In this document: positions 42,441 through 50,966 of the stretch, in pieces | Position numbering within the stretch: the stretch's first letter is position 1 | How the letters are laid out: every line of letters begins with the position of its first letter | NCBI RefSeq assembly: GCF_002028425.1 | Contig: NZ_CP020042.1 | Span: 1,116,001-1,180,000, forward strand | Direction: 5' to 3' | Length of the DNA: 64,000 nt | Origin: Streptomyces katrae | GTDB lineage: Bacteria; Actinomycetota; Actinomycetes; Streptomycetales; Streptomycetaceae | The notes under the pieces: generated by a model | Database searches by the model: none | Seen by the model: only the letters and a program-made list of their open reading frames with translations | What the model was told of the DNA's origin: nothing | Translations under genes and position numbers: made by a program

Positions 42441-44311
42441 GCGGTGATGCGGAAGCGGAGTCGGCAGATCACGGCGTCCGTGTCGCGGCGGACCGCATGG
42501 GCGACGACGGAGCCGCGCTGGTTCTGGAGCAGCCGCTGCCACAGACGGGCCGGTTCGGTCTCCGGGATCAGGACGGTCACCTGGGCGTCCGGGTGGGTCT
42601 GGGCCAGCTTCCGCACGTACGACGAAAGGGGGCGGCCGAGCGAGCGCGTTTCCGAGGAGACCTCGATCAGCTCGACCCCGGGCTTCCACAACTCCCAGTC
42701 CCGCCTGAGGGCTTCGGCTGCCCGCCGGTCCTCGGGGGCCGGGTGGGTGACGGTCACGGCGAGGACTTCGTCGCCGAGCGAGCCGGCGGCGGTGAGGGCC
42801 TGGCTGGTCAGGCGGGACAGGCCGGAGACGGGGACCACGACCACGGAGCGGGCACGCCGAGGGGCCTGCGGAATCCGGCCGAGCTCCAGGCGTTCACCGA
42901 TCTCGGTGTACGCGCGGTGGATCTTCTCGAAGCCGAGGACGAGCAGCGGAAGCGCCACGACGATCAGCCAGGCGCCCTCGGTGAACTTGGTGGCGGTGAC
43001 GACGACGGCCGAGACTCCGGTCAGCAGGGCGCCGGAGCCGTTGAGCGCCGCCTTCGCCTGCCAGCCGCGCGGCCGCTCCCCGAACCAGTGGCGGACCATG
43101 CCGACCTGGCAGATGGTGAAGCCGACGAAGACGCCGATCGCGAAGAGAGGGACCAGGGTGTTGGTGTCGCCGCCGGAGCACAGCAGGAGGATGGCGGACA
43201 CGACGGCCAGGGCGAGTACGCCGTGCCGGTGGACCTGACGGTCGGCCTTGAGCGCGAAGACGTGCGGCAGGTGGTGGTCGCGGGCCAGCAGGCTCATCAG
43301 CGCCGGCAGACCGCCGAAGGAGGTGTTCGCGGCGAGCGCGAGCAGCACCATCGTGGCGAACTGGACCACGTAGAAAGCGATGTTGTGCCCGAAGGAGGCG
43401 TCCGCGAGCTGGGCGAGTACGGTCACGCCCTCGACCGGCTGGAGGTGGAAGCGGCCGATGAGGATCGACAGGCCGATCAGCATCACGCCCAGGAGCGCGC
43501 CGAGAGCGACCTCGGTGCGCTGGGCGCGGCGGGCGGCCGGAGCCCGGAAGGACGGTACGGCGTTGGCGACGGCCTCGACGCCCGTCAGTGCAGAGCAGCC
43601 GGCGGCGAAGGCCTTCAGCAGCAGGAGCGCGCCCACGGTGGTCGCGCCCTCGCCGAGGGCGGAGGCGTGTCCGGCAGCGGAGGCGGTGCTGACGGGGCCG
43701 TCGCGCAGGAGTCCCACGACGACCATCGCGAGGATCGACCCGACGAACACGGCGGTGGGCACGAGGAACGCCTTGGCGGATTCCACGACCCCGCGCAGGT
43801 TCACGGCGGTGACCAGCACCAGGATGCCCAGGCAGATCCACACCCGCTCCCCGTACAGTCCCGGGAAGGCCGAGGTCAGGGCGGCGACGCCTGCCGTGAC
43901 GGACACGGCCACGTTCAGGACGTAGTCCAGGATCAGCGAGGCGGCGGCGACCAGGCTCGTACGCCGGCCGAGGTGCTTCCTGGCCACGGCGTACGAACCG
44001 CCGCCGTCCGGGAAGGCGGCGATGACCTGCCGGTAGGAGGCCACCAGCACCGCCAGCAGGGCGGCGATCGCGAGGGTGACGGGGAGGGTGAAGCCCAAGC
44101 CGTAGGCACCCGCCGCGGCCAGGACCAGCACGATCGACTCCGGCCCGTACGCCACGGACGCCATCGCGTCCAGCGACAGGGCGGCCAGGCCCTGCAGGGC
44201 GGTCAGCCGGTGGCGGTCGCCCGCGGCGGTCGCCCGTTCGCCGGTATCAGGGGGCTCCTCCGTGCCGGGGGCCTGTCCTGCCGTGCTCGGCTTTCCCATG
44301 TCTATGGACAT
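42428..44311 (-). CDS. kimA: KimA-like APC-family potassium transporter
   Basis: A 627-aa permease with 12 or so membrane helices (ALSLDAMASVAYGPESIVLVL opens the first). GTMGGG-like gating parts are replaced by FPDGGGSYAVARKHLGRRTSL, and ALTGVEAVANAVPSFRAP and ANTSFGGLPALMSLLARDHHLP are conserved in the YdaO/KimA group. A cytosolic USP-like tail of about 150 residues follows (RSVVVVPVSGLSRLTSQAL). KimA imports K+ with protons and in Bacillus is restrained by c-di-AMP. Lying beside kdp and sharing promoter motifs with it supports a K+ role. A generic amino-acid permease is the alternative. Confidence 0.8.
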   Translation of the reverse strand: MSIDMGKPSTAGQAPGTEEPPDTGERATAAGDRHRLTALQGLAALSLDAMASVAYGPESIVLVLAAAGAYGLGFTLPVTLAIAALLAVLVASYRQVIAAFPDGGGSYAVARKHLGRRTSLVAAASLILDYVLNVAVSVTAGVAALTSAFPGLYGERVWICLGILVLVTAVNLRGVVESAKAFLVPTAVFVGSILAMVVVGLLRDGPVSTASAAGHASALGEGATTVGALLLLKAFAAGCSALTGVEAVANAVPSFRAPAARRAQRTEVALGALLGVMLIGLSILIGRFHLQPVEGVTVLAQLADASFGHNIAFYVVQFATMVLLALAANTSFGGLPALMSLLARDHHLPHVFALKADRQVHRHGVLALAVVSAILLLCSGGDTNTLVPLFAIGVFVGFTICQVGMVRHWFGERPRGWQAKAALNGSGALLTGVSAVVVTATKFTEGAWLIVVALPLLVLGFEKIHRAYTEIGERLELGRIPQAPRRARSVVVVPVSGLSRLTSQALTAAGSLGDEVLAVTVTHPAPEDRRAAEALRRDWELWKPGVELIEVSSETRSLGRPLSSYVRKLAQTHPDAQVTVLIPETEPARLWQRLLQNQRGSVVAHAVRRDTDAVICRLRFRITADPR

Positions 44312-44390
44312 CTTTCGCTGTTCCTCCGTTGGACAAACTGGGGACAGCGTCGGAATGCCGTGGCCGGATTTCCAGTGTTCTTGGCGCTTT

Positions 44391-44465
44391 CCATACGGCC
44401 GCCGCTGCGGTCTTCACGCGACTTTGACGCCGGGGCGGGGCAGCCGTATGAGGTGCGTCAAGACC
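44391..44465. promoter_or_regulatory. Candidate KdpE-type sites in the kimA promoter region
   Basis: In the gap between kimA and the DUF4118 gene, CCATACGG (44391-44398), GACTTTGACGCC (44420-44431), CCGTATG (44444-44450) and GCGTCAAGACC (44455-44465) occur together. The same two elements (CCGTATGG-like and GTCTTAACGCC-like, in either orientation) stand in front of kdp. Regulator identity is inferred. Confidence 0.5.
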
Positions 44466-44566
44466 TGGCCGCGGGGGGGTCGCCGTCCCTCCGGCGGGGG
44501 CAGTGTTGACAGAGGCGGCACGTCGTCGCCCTTGCTCTCCCCTCGTGTCCGGACAGGAGGCATCAG

Positions 44567-45319
44567 ATGTCCGGGTATCGACTTCACGACACTGCCGCCC
44601 TGCTCGCGGCCCTCGTGGCCCCCTTCCTCGTGGCGCTCGCGCTCGTTCCCGTCCGCACGGATCTTTCGGCAACGAACGCGGCGCTGGTCCTCGTCGTCGC
44701 GGTGGTCGCGGTGGCCGCCATCGGTACGCGTGTCGCCGGAGCGGTGGCCGCGCTGTCGGCGGCCGCCTGGTTCGACTTCTTCCTCACCGCGCCCTATCAA
44801 CGGTTCCTGATCGCCGGCCGCGGCGACTTCGAGACGGCGGGCCTGCTGCTCGCCGTCGGCCTGATCGTCTCGCAGGCGGCGGTACGCACACGGCGGCTCC
44901 AGAGGACCGTGATCACCGACGCCGCCCGTCTGGCGAGCCTCCAGGGAGCCGCCCGGCTCACCGAGGACGGCGGTTCGCCAGAGGCGGTGGTCGAGTACGT
45001 GCGACGGGAACTCGTCGGCCTGCTGGGGCTGCGCGGCTGCCGTTTCGCATACGGAACCCTGATGGGAAACCTGCCGCGCCTCGAGCATGACGGCGGTCTC
45101 TGGCGGCACCGCCCGGGCCGGGTGACCGAGTACGCCGACTGGCCGGACGGCGAGAGCGAGTTGCGCGTCGTCGGCGGCGGGCACTACTACGGCCGCTTCC
45201 TGCTGGATCCCCTCCCCGGCCCGCTGCCCCCGGAGCAGGACCGCCTGGTGGCCGTCGCGCTGGCCGCACAGGCCGGCTCCGCGCTGGATACGGCCGGCCT
45301 GGCCCACCACCAGGGCTGA
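44567..45319 (+). CDS. DUF4118 membrane protein, KdpD-like sensor part without kinase
   Basis: A 250-aa protein with the four-helix DUF4118 domain found in KdpD (residues about 5-105, WFDFFLTAPYQRFLI and VGLIVSQAAVRTRRLQR match KdpD's LLNYYFTPPLHEF region). A GAF-like domain with GRFLLDPLPGPLPPEQDRLVAVALAAQA follows. The N-terminal KdpD sensor, USP domain and histidine kinase are absent. The ATG at 44567 follows AGGAGG. Placed between kimA and kdp, it may bind KdpD or sense K+ or turgor itself. Confidence 0.85.
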   Translation: MSGYRLHDTAALLAALVAPFLVALALVPVRTDLSATNAALVLVVAVVAVAAIGTRVAGAVAALSAAAWFDFFLTAPYQRFLIAGRGDFETAGLLLAVGLIVSQAAVRTRRLQRTVITDAARLASLQGAARLTEDGGSPEAVVEYVRRELVGLLGLRGCRFAYGTLMGNLPRLEHDGGLWRHRPGRVTEYADWPDGESELRVVGGGHYYGRFLLDPLPGPLPPEQDRLVAVALAAQAGSALDTAGLAHHQG

Positions 45320-45365
45320 CCAGGCCTTTTCCGGCCGCCTTGGCCGGCCGCCTTTTCCGGCGCTT

Positions 45366-45430
45366 CCCGTATGGGTGGCGTTAAGACTTCCCGTGCGCCC
45401 GTATGGGCCCCGTCAAGGCGTCTTAACGCC
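45366..45430. promoter_or_regulatory. Candidate KdpE operator region upstream of kdp
   Basis: A perfect 11-bp inverted repeat, GGCGTTAAGAC (45377-45387) and GTCTTAACGCC (45420-45430), is interleaved with two copies of CCCGTATGGG (45366-45375 and 45398-45407). It lies 76 bp before the first gene of the kdp operon. Similar elements precede kimA. Confidence 0.6.
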
Positions 45431-45506
45431 GGGCTGAAGACGCGGTTATCTCGTCATCGGCCAGCTGGCCGATTTCATTTCTTCCCCATCAACCCAGGAG
45501 CTCACG

Positions 45507-45590
45507 GTGGCCGATCTGGCCTTCGTCGTCACCACGATCGCGGTGTTCGCGCTGGTGGCTCTCATCGCCCGGGGGGTGACCAAGCTGTGA
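45507..45590 (+). CDS. 27-aa membrane peptide at the head of kdp
   Basis: A 27-codon frame, MADLAFVVTTIAVFALVALI then ARGVTKL, starting at the GTG at 45507 with AGGAG upstream. It is one hydrophobic helix with a positive C-terminus. Its TGA overlaps the kdpF GTG (GTGA). The ribosome-binding site, the coupling and the clean helix support a real gene. It looks like a second KdpF-like subunit or accessory peptide. Confidence 0.7.
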   Translation: MADLAFVVTTIAVFALVALIARGVTKL

Positions 45591-45676
45591 CCGCCGAAAA
45601 CATCGTCGGCCTCGTCGTGGCCGTCTCCCTGCTCGGATACCTCGTCCTCGCCCTTGTGTACCCGGAGAGGTTCTAG
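45587..45676 (+). CDS. kdpF: K+-transporting ATPase subunit KdpF
   Basis: A 29-aa single-helix peptide, MTAENIVGLVVAVSLLGYLV and then LALVYPERF, of the KdpF type (stabiliser of the KdpABC complex). The GTG at 45587 overlaps the preceding 27-aa gene. It ends 6 bp before kdpA. Confidence 0.88.
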   Translation: MTAENIVGLVVAVSLLGYLVLALVYPERF

Positions 45677-45682
45677 CCACCG

Positions 45683-47347
45683 ATGAGTCCCGTTCTCGCT
45701 GGTGTGCTCCAGCTCCTCGCGCTGATGGCAGCGCTCGCGCTGGCCTACCGCCCCCTGGGCGACTACATGGCCCGCGTCTACTCCTCCGAGAAGCACTACC
45801 GCCCGGAGAAGTGGATCTACAAGGCGATCGGCGCCGACCCGACGGCCGAGATGCGCTGGCCCGCGTACCTGCGCGGTGTCCTCGCCTTCTCCGCGGTCAG
45901 CGTCCTGTTCCTCTACGCCCTGCAGCGCGCCCAGGGGATCCTGCCCGGCTCGCTCGGCTTCCAGGCCATCGATCCCGACCAGGCCTTCAACACCGCCGCC
46001 TCGTTCGTGGCGAACACCAACTGGCAGTCGTACGCCGGTGAACAGGCGATGGGCCACGTCGTGCAGACCGGCGGCCTGGCGGTGCAGAACTTCGTCTCCG
46101 CCGCCGTCGGCATGGCCGTGGCCGTGGCCCTCGTACGCGGCTTCGCCCGGTCCCGTACCGGTGAACTGGGCAACTTCTGGGCCGACCTGGTACGCGGCAC
46201 CTTCCGCGTCCTGCTCCCCATCTCCGTCATCGGGGCCCTGGTCCTGGTCGCGTGCGGGGCCATCCAGAACTTCGCCGGCATCCACGAGGTCGGCCAGTTC
46301 ACGGGCGGCACGCAGCAGTGGAACGGCGGGGCGGTCGCCTCGCAGGAGGTCATCAAGGAGCTGGGCACCAACGGCGGCGGCTACTTCAACGCCAACTCCG
46401 CCCACCCCTTCGAGAACCCCACCCCCTTCTCCAACCTCTTCGAGGTCTTCCTCATCCTCGTCATCCCCTTCGCGCTGACCCGCACCTTCGGCCGCATGGT
46501 CGCGAGCCTGCGCCAGGGCTACGCGATCCTCGCCACGATGGCGACGATCTGGCTCGGCTTCACCGCCCTGATGATGTGGACCGAATTCGCCCACCACGGC
46601 CCGGCCTTCGAGGTCGCGGGCGGGGCGATGGAGGGCAAGGAGACCCGCTTCGGCATCGGCGCGTCCGCGATCTTCTCCGTCGCCACCACGCTGACCTCGA
46701 CCGGCGCGGTCAACTCGTTCCACTCCTCCTTCACCGGCCTCGGCGGCGGCATCCAGCTGCTGGGCATGCAGCTCGGGGAGATCGCGCCCGGCGGTGTCGG
46801 TTCCGGCCTCTACGGCATGCTGGTCATGGCGATCATCGCGGTGTTCATCGCGGGTCTGATGGTCGGGCGGACGCCGGAGTACCTGGGCAAGAAGATCGGC
46901 ACCCGCGAGATCAAGCTCGCGGCCTGCTACATCCTCATCACCCCAGCCCTCGTGCTCTGCTTCACCGCCGCCGCCATGGCCCTGCCCACCCCGCCCCACT
47001 CCATGCTGAACTCCGGCGCGCACGGGTTCTCCGAGGTCCTCTACGCCTACACCTCGGGGGCCAACAACAACGGCTCCGCCTTCGCCGGCCTGAACGCCGA
47101 CACCCAGTGGTACAACTCCACGATCGGCATCGCCATGCTGCTGGGCCGCTTCCTCCCCATGGTCTTCGTCCTCGCGCTGGCCGGCTCGCTCGCCGAGCAG
47201 AAGCCCGTCCCCGAGACGGCAGGCACCCTGCGTACCGACAAGCCGCTCTACACCGGCCTGCTCGTCGGCACGATCCTCATCGTCACCGGTCTCACCTACT
47301 TCCCGGCCCTGGCGCTGGGTCCGCTCGCCGAAGGGCTCGCATCATGA
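45683..47347 (+). CDS. kdpA: K+-transporting ATPase channel subunit KdpA
   Basis: A 554-aa membrane protein of normal length, the K+-selective channel-like subunit of the high-affinity Kdp pump. The four selectivity-filter loops are seen: [42 protein letters not shown] and [13 protein letters not shown]. Its stop overlaps the kdpB ATG (ATGA). Confidence 0.97.
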   Translation: MSPVLAGVLQLLALMAALALAYRPLGDYMARVYSSEKHYRPEKWIYKAIGADPTAEMRWPAYLRGVLAFSAVSVLFLYALQRAQGILPGSLGFQAIDPDQAFNTAASFVANTNWQSYAGEQAMGHVVQTGGLAVQNFVSAAVGMAVAVALVRGFARSRTGELGNFWADLVRGTFRVLLPISVIGALVLVACGAIQNFAGIHEVGQFTGGTQQWNGGAVASQEVIKELGTNGGGYFNANSAHPFENPTPFSNLFEVFLILVIPFALTRTFGRMVASLRQGYAILATMATIWLGFTALMMWTEFAHHGPAFEVAGGAMEGKETRFGIGASAIFSVATTLTSTGAVNSFHSSFTGLGGGIQLLGMQLGEIAPGGVGSGLYGMLVMAIIAVFIAGLMVGRTPEYLGKKIGTREIKLAACYILITPALVLCFTAAAMALPTPPHSMLNSGAHGFSEVLYAYTSGANNNGSAFAGLNADTQWYNSTIGIAMLLGRFLPMVFVLALAGSLAEQKPVPETAGTLRTDKPLYTGLLVGTILIVTGLTYFPALALGPLAEGLAS

Positions 47348-49449
47348 GCACCGCCACACCCACCAGGGCTCCGCACCAGGACGTGCCCACCGGACACAAG
47401 CCGGGCGCCGGACGCGTGGGCGGCGGCCTGTTCGATCCGAAGCAGCTTCTGAAGTCCTTCCCGGACGCCGTCCGCAAGCTCGATCCGCGCGTCATGATCA
47501 AGTCGCCGGTCATGTTCGTGGTCCTGATCGGCTCGGTGGTCACCACCGTGCTGGCCTGTCTGGACCCGACGAACTGGTTCGGCTGGGCCATCACCGTCTG
47601 GCTGTGGCTGACCACGATCTTCGCCAACCTCGCTGAGGCCGTGGCCGAGGGCCGGGGCAAGGCCCAGGCCGACACCCTGCGCAAGGCCAAGACCGACTCC
47701 GTCGCCCGCCGGCTGACCAAGGACGGCAAGGGCGAGGAGCAGGTCCCGGGCACCGAGCTGAAGATCGGCGACCTGGTGGTCTGCGAGGCAGGCGACATCA
47801 TCCCCGGCGACGGTGACGTGGTCGAGGGCGTCGCCTCCGTGGACGAGTCCGCCATCACCGGCGAATCCGCGCCCGTCATCCGCGAGTCCGGTGGCGACCG
47901 CAGCGCGGTCACCGGCGGCACGAAGGTCCTCTCGGACCGGATCATCGTCAAGATCACCACCAAGCCCGGCGAGACCTTCATCGACCGCATGATCGCCCTG
48001 GTCGAGGGCGCGGCACGGCAGAAGACGCCCAACGAGATCGCGCTGAACATCCTCCTCGCTTCCCTCACGATCGTCTTCCTGCTGGCGGTGGTCACGCTCC
48101 AGCCGTTCGCGATCTACGCGGGTGCCGAGCAGTCGATGATCGTACTGACGGCCCTGCTCGTCTGCCTGATCCCGACGACCATCGGCGCGCTGCTCTCCGC
48201 GATCGGTATCGCGGGCATGGACCGCCTGGTCCAGCGCAACGTCCTCGCCATGTCCGGGCGCGCGGTGGAAGCCGCCGGTGACGTCTCCACGCTGCTGCTC
48301 GACAAGACCGGCACCATCACCCTCGGCAACCGCCAGGCCTCGGAGTTCGTCCCGGTCGAGGGCACGACGGAGGCCGAGCTGGCGGACGCCGCCCAGCTGT
48401 CGTCCCTCGCGGACGAGACGCCCGAGGGCCGTTCCATCGTCGTCCTGGCGAAGGAGAAGTACGGGCTGCGCGAGCGCCACCAGGGCGAGCTGTCGCACGC
48501 CGAGTGGATCTCCTTCACCGCCCAGACCCGGATGTCGGGCGTGGACGTGGACGGCAGGCAGACCCGCAAGGGAGCTGCCGGCTCCGTCATCACCTGGGTC
48601 AAGGAACAGGGAGGCATGGTCTCCGACGACGCCGACCTCCTCGCCAACAAGATCTCCGAGGCGGGCGGCACCCCCCTCCTGGTGGCCGTCAACGACGAGG
48701 AGGGCGCCCGCGTCCTCGGTGTCATCCACCTCAAGGACGTCGTCAAGGAGGGCATGCGGGAGCGGTTCGACGAGCTGCGCCGCATGGGCATCAAGACCGT
48801 CATGATCACGGGTGACAACCCGCTGACGGCCAAGGCGATCGCCGAGGAGGCGGGTGTCGACGACTTCCTCGCGGAGGCGACGCCCGAGGACAAGATGGCC
48901 CTCATCAAGCGGGAGCAGGCGGGCGGCAAGCTGGTCGCGATGACCGGCGACGGCACCAACGACGCCCCCGCCCTCGCCCAGGCGGACGTGGGCGTGGCGA
49001 TGAACACGGGCACCTCGGCCGCCAAGGAGGCCGGGAACATGGTGGACCTGGACTCCAACCCCACCAAACTGATCGAGATCGTGGAGATCGGCAAGCAGCT
49101 GCTGATCACGCGGGGCGCCCTGACCACGTTCTCCATCGCCAACGACGTCGCGAAGTACTTCGCGATCATCCCCGCGATGTTCGCGGTGGTCTACCCCGGC
49201 CTCGACAAGCTCAACGTCATGGGCCTGTCCTCGCCCGAGTCGGCGATCCTGTCCGCGGTCGTCTTCAACGCGCTGATCATCATCGCCCTGGTCCCGCTCG
49301 CCCTCAAGGGCGTCCAGTACAAGCCGACCAGCGCCGACAGGATGCTCCGCCGCAATCTGGGCCTGTACGGCGTGGGCGGCCTGATCGCCCCGTTCATCGG
49401 AATCAAGATCATCGACCTGCTCATCTCCCTCATCCCCGGAATCGGCTGA
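47344..49449 (+). CDS. kdpB: K+-transporting ATPase ATP-binding subunit KdpB
   Basis: A 701-aa P-type ATPase, the energising subunit of KdpFABC. Actuator motif AITGESAPV, phosphorylation site [15 protein letters not shown], nucleotide-binding KGAAGS region and hinge [20 protein letters not shown] are all intact. The ATG at 47344 is coupled to kdpA; kdpC follows after 3 bp. Confidence 0.97.
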   Translation: MSTATPTRAPHQDVPTGHKPGAGRVGGGLFDPKQLLKSFPDAVRKLDPRVMIKSPVMFVVLIGSVVTTVLACLDPTNWFGWAITVWLWLTTIFANLAEAVAEGRGKAQADTLRKAKTDSVARRLTKDGKGEEQVPGTELKIGDLVVCEAGDIIPGDGDVVEGVASVDESAITGESAPVIRESGGDRSAVTGGTKVLSDRIIVKITTKPGETFIDRMIALVEGAARQKTPNEIALNILLASLTIVFLLAVVTLQPFAIYAGAEQSMIVLTALLVCLIPTTIGALLSAIGIAGMDRLVQRNVLAMSGRAVEAAGDVSTLLLDKTGTITLGNRQASEFVPVEGTTEAELADAAQLSSLADETPEGRSIVVLAKEKYGLRERHQGELSHAEWISFTAQTRMSGVDVDGRQTRKGAAGSVITWVKEQGGMVSDDADLLANKISEAGGTPLLVAVNDEEGARVLGVIHLKDVVKEGMRERFDELRRMGIKTVMITGDNPLTAKAIAEEAGVDDFLAEATPEDKMALIKREQAGGKLVAMTGDGTNDAPALAQADVGVAMNTGTSAAKEAGNMVDLDSNPTKLIEIVEIGKQLLITRGALTTFSIANDVAKYFAIIPAMFAVVYPGLDKLNVMGLSSPESAILSAVVFNALIIIALVPLALKGVQYKPTSADRMLRRNLGLYGVGGLIAPFIGIKIIDLLISLIPGIG

Positions 49450-49452
49450 GCC

Positions 49453-50130
49453 ATGAACAACTCCGTAGGAAACACCGCCCGTCTGCTGGGGGCCGGCCTG
49501 CGCGCGCTGCTGGTCCTGACGGTCGTCTGCGGCGTCCTGTACCCGCTGGCCGTCACCGGCATCGCCCAGGTCGCCTTCGGTGACCAGGCCAACGGCTCCG
49601 AGATCAAGGACAGGAACGGCCAGGTCGTCGGCTCCTCCCTCATCGGCCAGACCTACGACCTCCCCAAGCAGAACCCCGACGACCCGGAGGAGGCCGCCAG
49701 GCCGGACCTCAAGTGGTTCCAGCCGCGCCCCTCCAACGGCCTCGGCTCCAACAGCGTCAACACCCAGTACTCGCTGATCCTCTCGGGAGCCACCAACAAG
49801 GCGGCCGACAACCCGGACCTGGTCAAGCTGGTCAAGGACGCCAAGGCCGCGGTCGTCGCGGACAACACGACGGCCTCGTACACGGTCAAGCCGGAAGACG
49901 TACCGGCGGACGCCGTCACCTCCTCCGGCTCCGGCCTCGACCCGGACATCTCCCCCGCCTACGCCAGGCTGCAGATCCACCGGGTCGCCGAGCGGAACAG
50001 GCTCGACGTCAAGCAGGTCGAAGAGCTCGTCGCCGACCACACCACCGGCCGCACCCTCGGCTTCATGGGCGAACCCCGCGTCAACGTCCTCGAACTCAAC
50101 ACCGCCCTCAAGGCACTGGCCAAGAGCTGA
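49453..50130 (+). CDS. kdpC: K+-transporting ATPase subunit KdpC
   Basis: A 225-aa subunit with one N-terminal membrane helix (ALLVLTVVCGVLYPLAVTGI), the conserved GSSLIGQ and SGSGLDPDISPAYA, and the C-terminal GFMGEPRVNVLELN. It stabilises ATP binding in the Kdp complex. Confidence 0.96.
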   Translation: MNNSVGNTARLLGAGLRALLVLTVVCGVLYPLAVTGIAQVAFGDQANGSEIKDRNGQVVGSSLIGQTYDLPKQNPDDPEEAARPDLKWFQPRPSNGLGSNSVNTQYSLILSGATNKAADNPDLVKLVKDAKAAVVADNTTASYTVKPEDVPADAVTSSGSGLDPDISPAYARLQIHRVAERNRLDVKQVEELVADHTTGRTLGFMGEPRVNVLELNTALKALAKS

Positions 50131-50230
50131 TGTTCCCCCTCGCACGGGCCGGGGGCCGGCGGGGCGCGGAACTCCCGTGCTCCGCCGGCCCCTTACCGCG
50201 CCCGAACAACGAAGGAAAGGCTGCACACCG

Positions 50231-50920
50231 ATGACCCGGGTGCTGGTGGTGGAGGACGACCCTCAGCTCGTCCGCGCACTGAAGATCAATCTCCAGGCGC
50301 GCAAGTTCGACGTCGAGGAGGCCCCCGACGGAGGCGCGGCCCTGCGGCTCGCGGCCGCCCACAGGCCGGACGTCATCGTGCTGGACCTCGGCCTCCCGGA
50401 CATGGACGGCGTCGAGGTCATCAAGGGGGTCCGCGGCTGGAGCCGGGTCCCGATTCTGGTGCTGTCCGCGCGTCACACCTCGGAGGAGAAGATCCGGGCG
50501 CTGGACGCCGGAGCGGACGACTACGTGACGAAACCGTTCAGCATGGACGAGCTCCTGGCCCGGCTGCGGGCGGCCGCCCGCAGGCAGGAGCCGGCCGCCG
50601 GCTCCCAGGCCGACCAGGTCGCCGTCGTCACGACCGACGAGTTCACCGTCGACCTGGTCGCGAAGAAGGTGCACCGGGGCGAACGCACGGTGCGGCTGAC
50701 CCCGACCGAGTGGCACCTGCTGGAAATCCTCATCACCCACCCGGGCCGGCTGATCACCCAGAGCAGGCTCCTGCTGGAAGTCTGGGGACCGACCTACGGG
50801 GAGAACACCAACTACCTGCGCGTATACATGGCCCAGCTCCGCCGGAAACTCGAAGCGGACCCCTCGCACCCCCGGTACCTGATCACCGAACCGGGCATGG
50901 GCTACCGCTTCGAACCCTGA
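50231..50920 (+). CDS. kdpE: Response regulator KdpE
   Basis: A 229-aa OmpR-type regulator. The receiver has the acidic pair VVEDD, the phospho-Asp in VIVLDLGLPD, and the conserved Lys in DDYVTKPFS. The winged-helix output domain contains LTPTEWHLLEILITHPG and NYLRVYMAQLRRKLE. The ATG at 50231 follows GGAAAGG by a short spacer. It probably acts at the motifs upstream of kdp and kimA. Here kdpE precedes kdpD. Confidence 0.95.
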   Translation: MTRVLVVEDDPQLVRALKINLQARKFDVEEAPDGGAALRLAAAHRPDVIVLDLGLPDMDGVEVIKGVRGWSRVPILVLSARHTSEEKIRALDAGADDYVTKPFSMDELLARLRAAARRQEPAAGSQADQVAVVTTDEFTVDLVAKKVHRGERTVRLTPTEWHLLEILITHPGRLITQSRLLLEVWGPTYGENTNYLRVYMAQLRRKLEADPSHPRYLITEPGMGYRFEP

Positions 50921-50966
50921 TCCCCCGCCTGATCGTCGATCCTCGACAGAGAAGAAGAGTCTGAAC

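Noticed and set aside
44312..44566. Possible c-di-AMP riboswitch before kimA
   Set aside because: I could not find the conserved ydaO-type elements; the region is better explained by the motifs shared with kdp.
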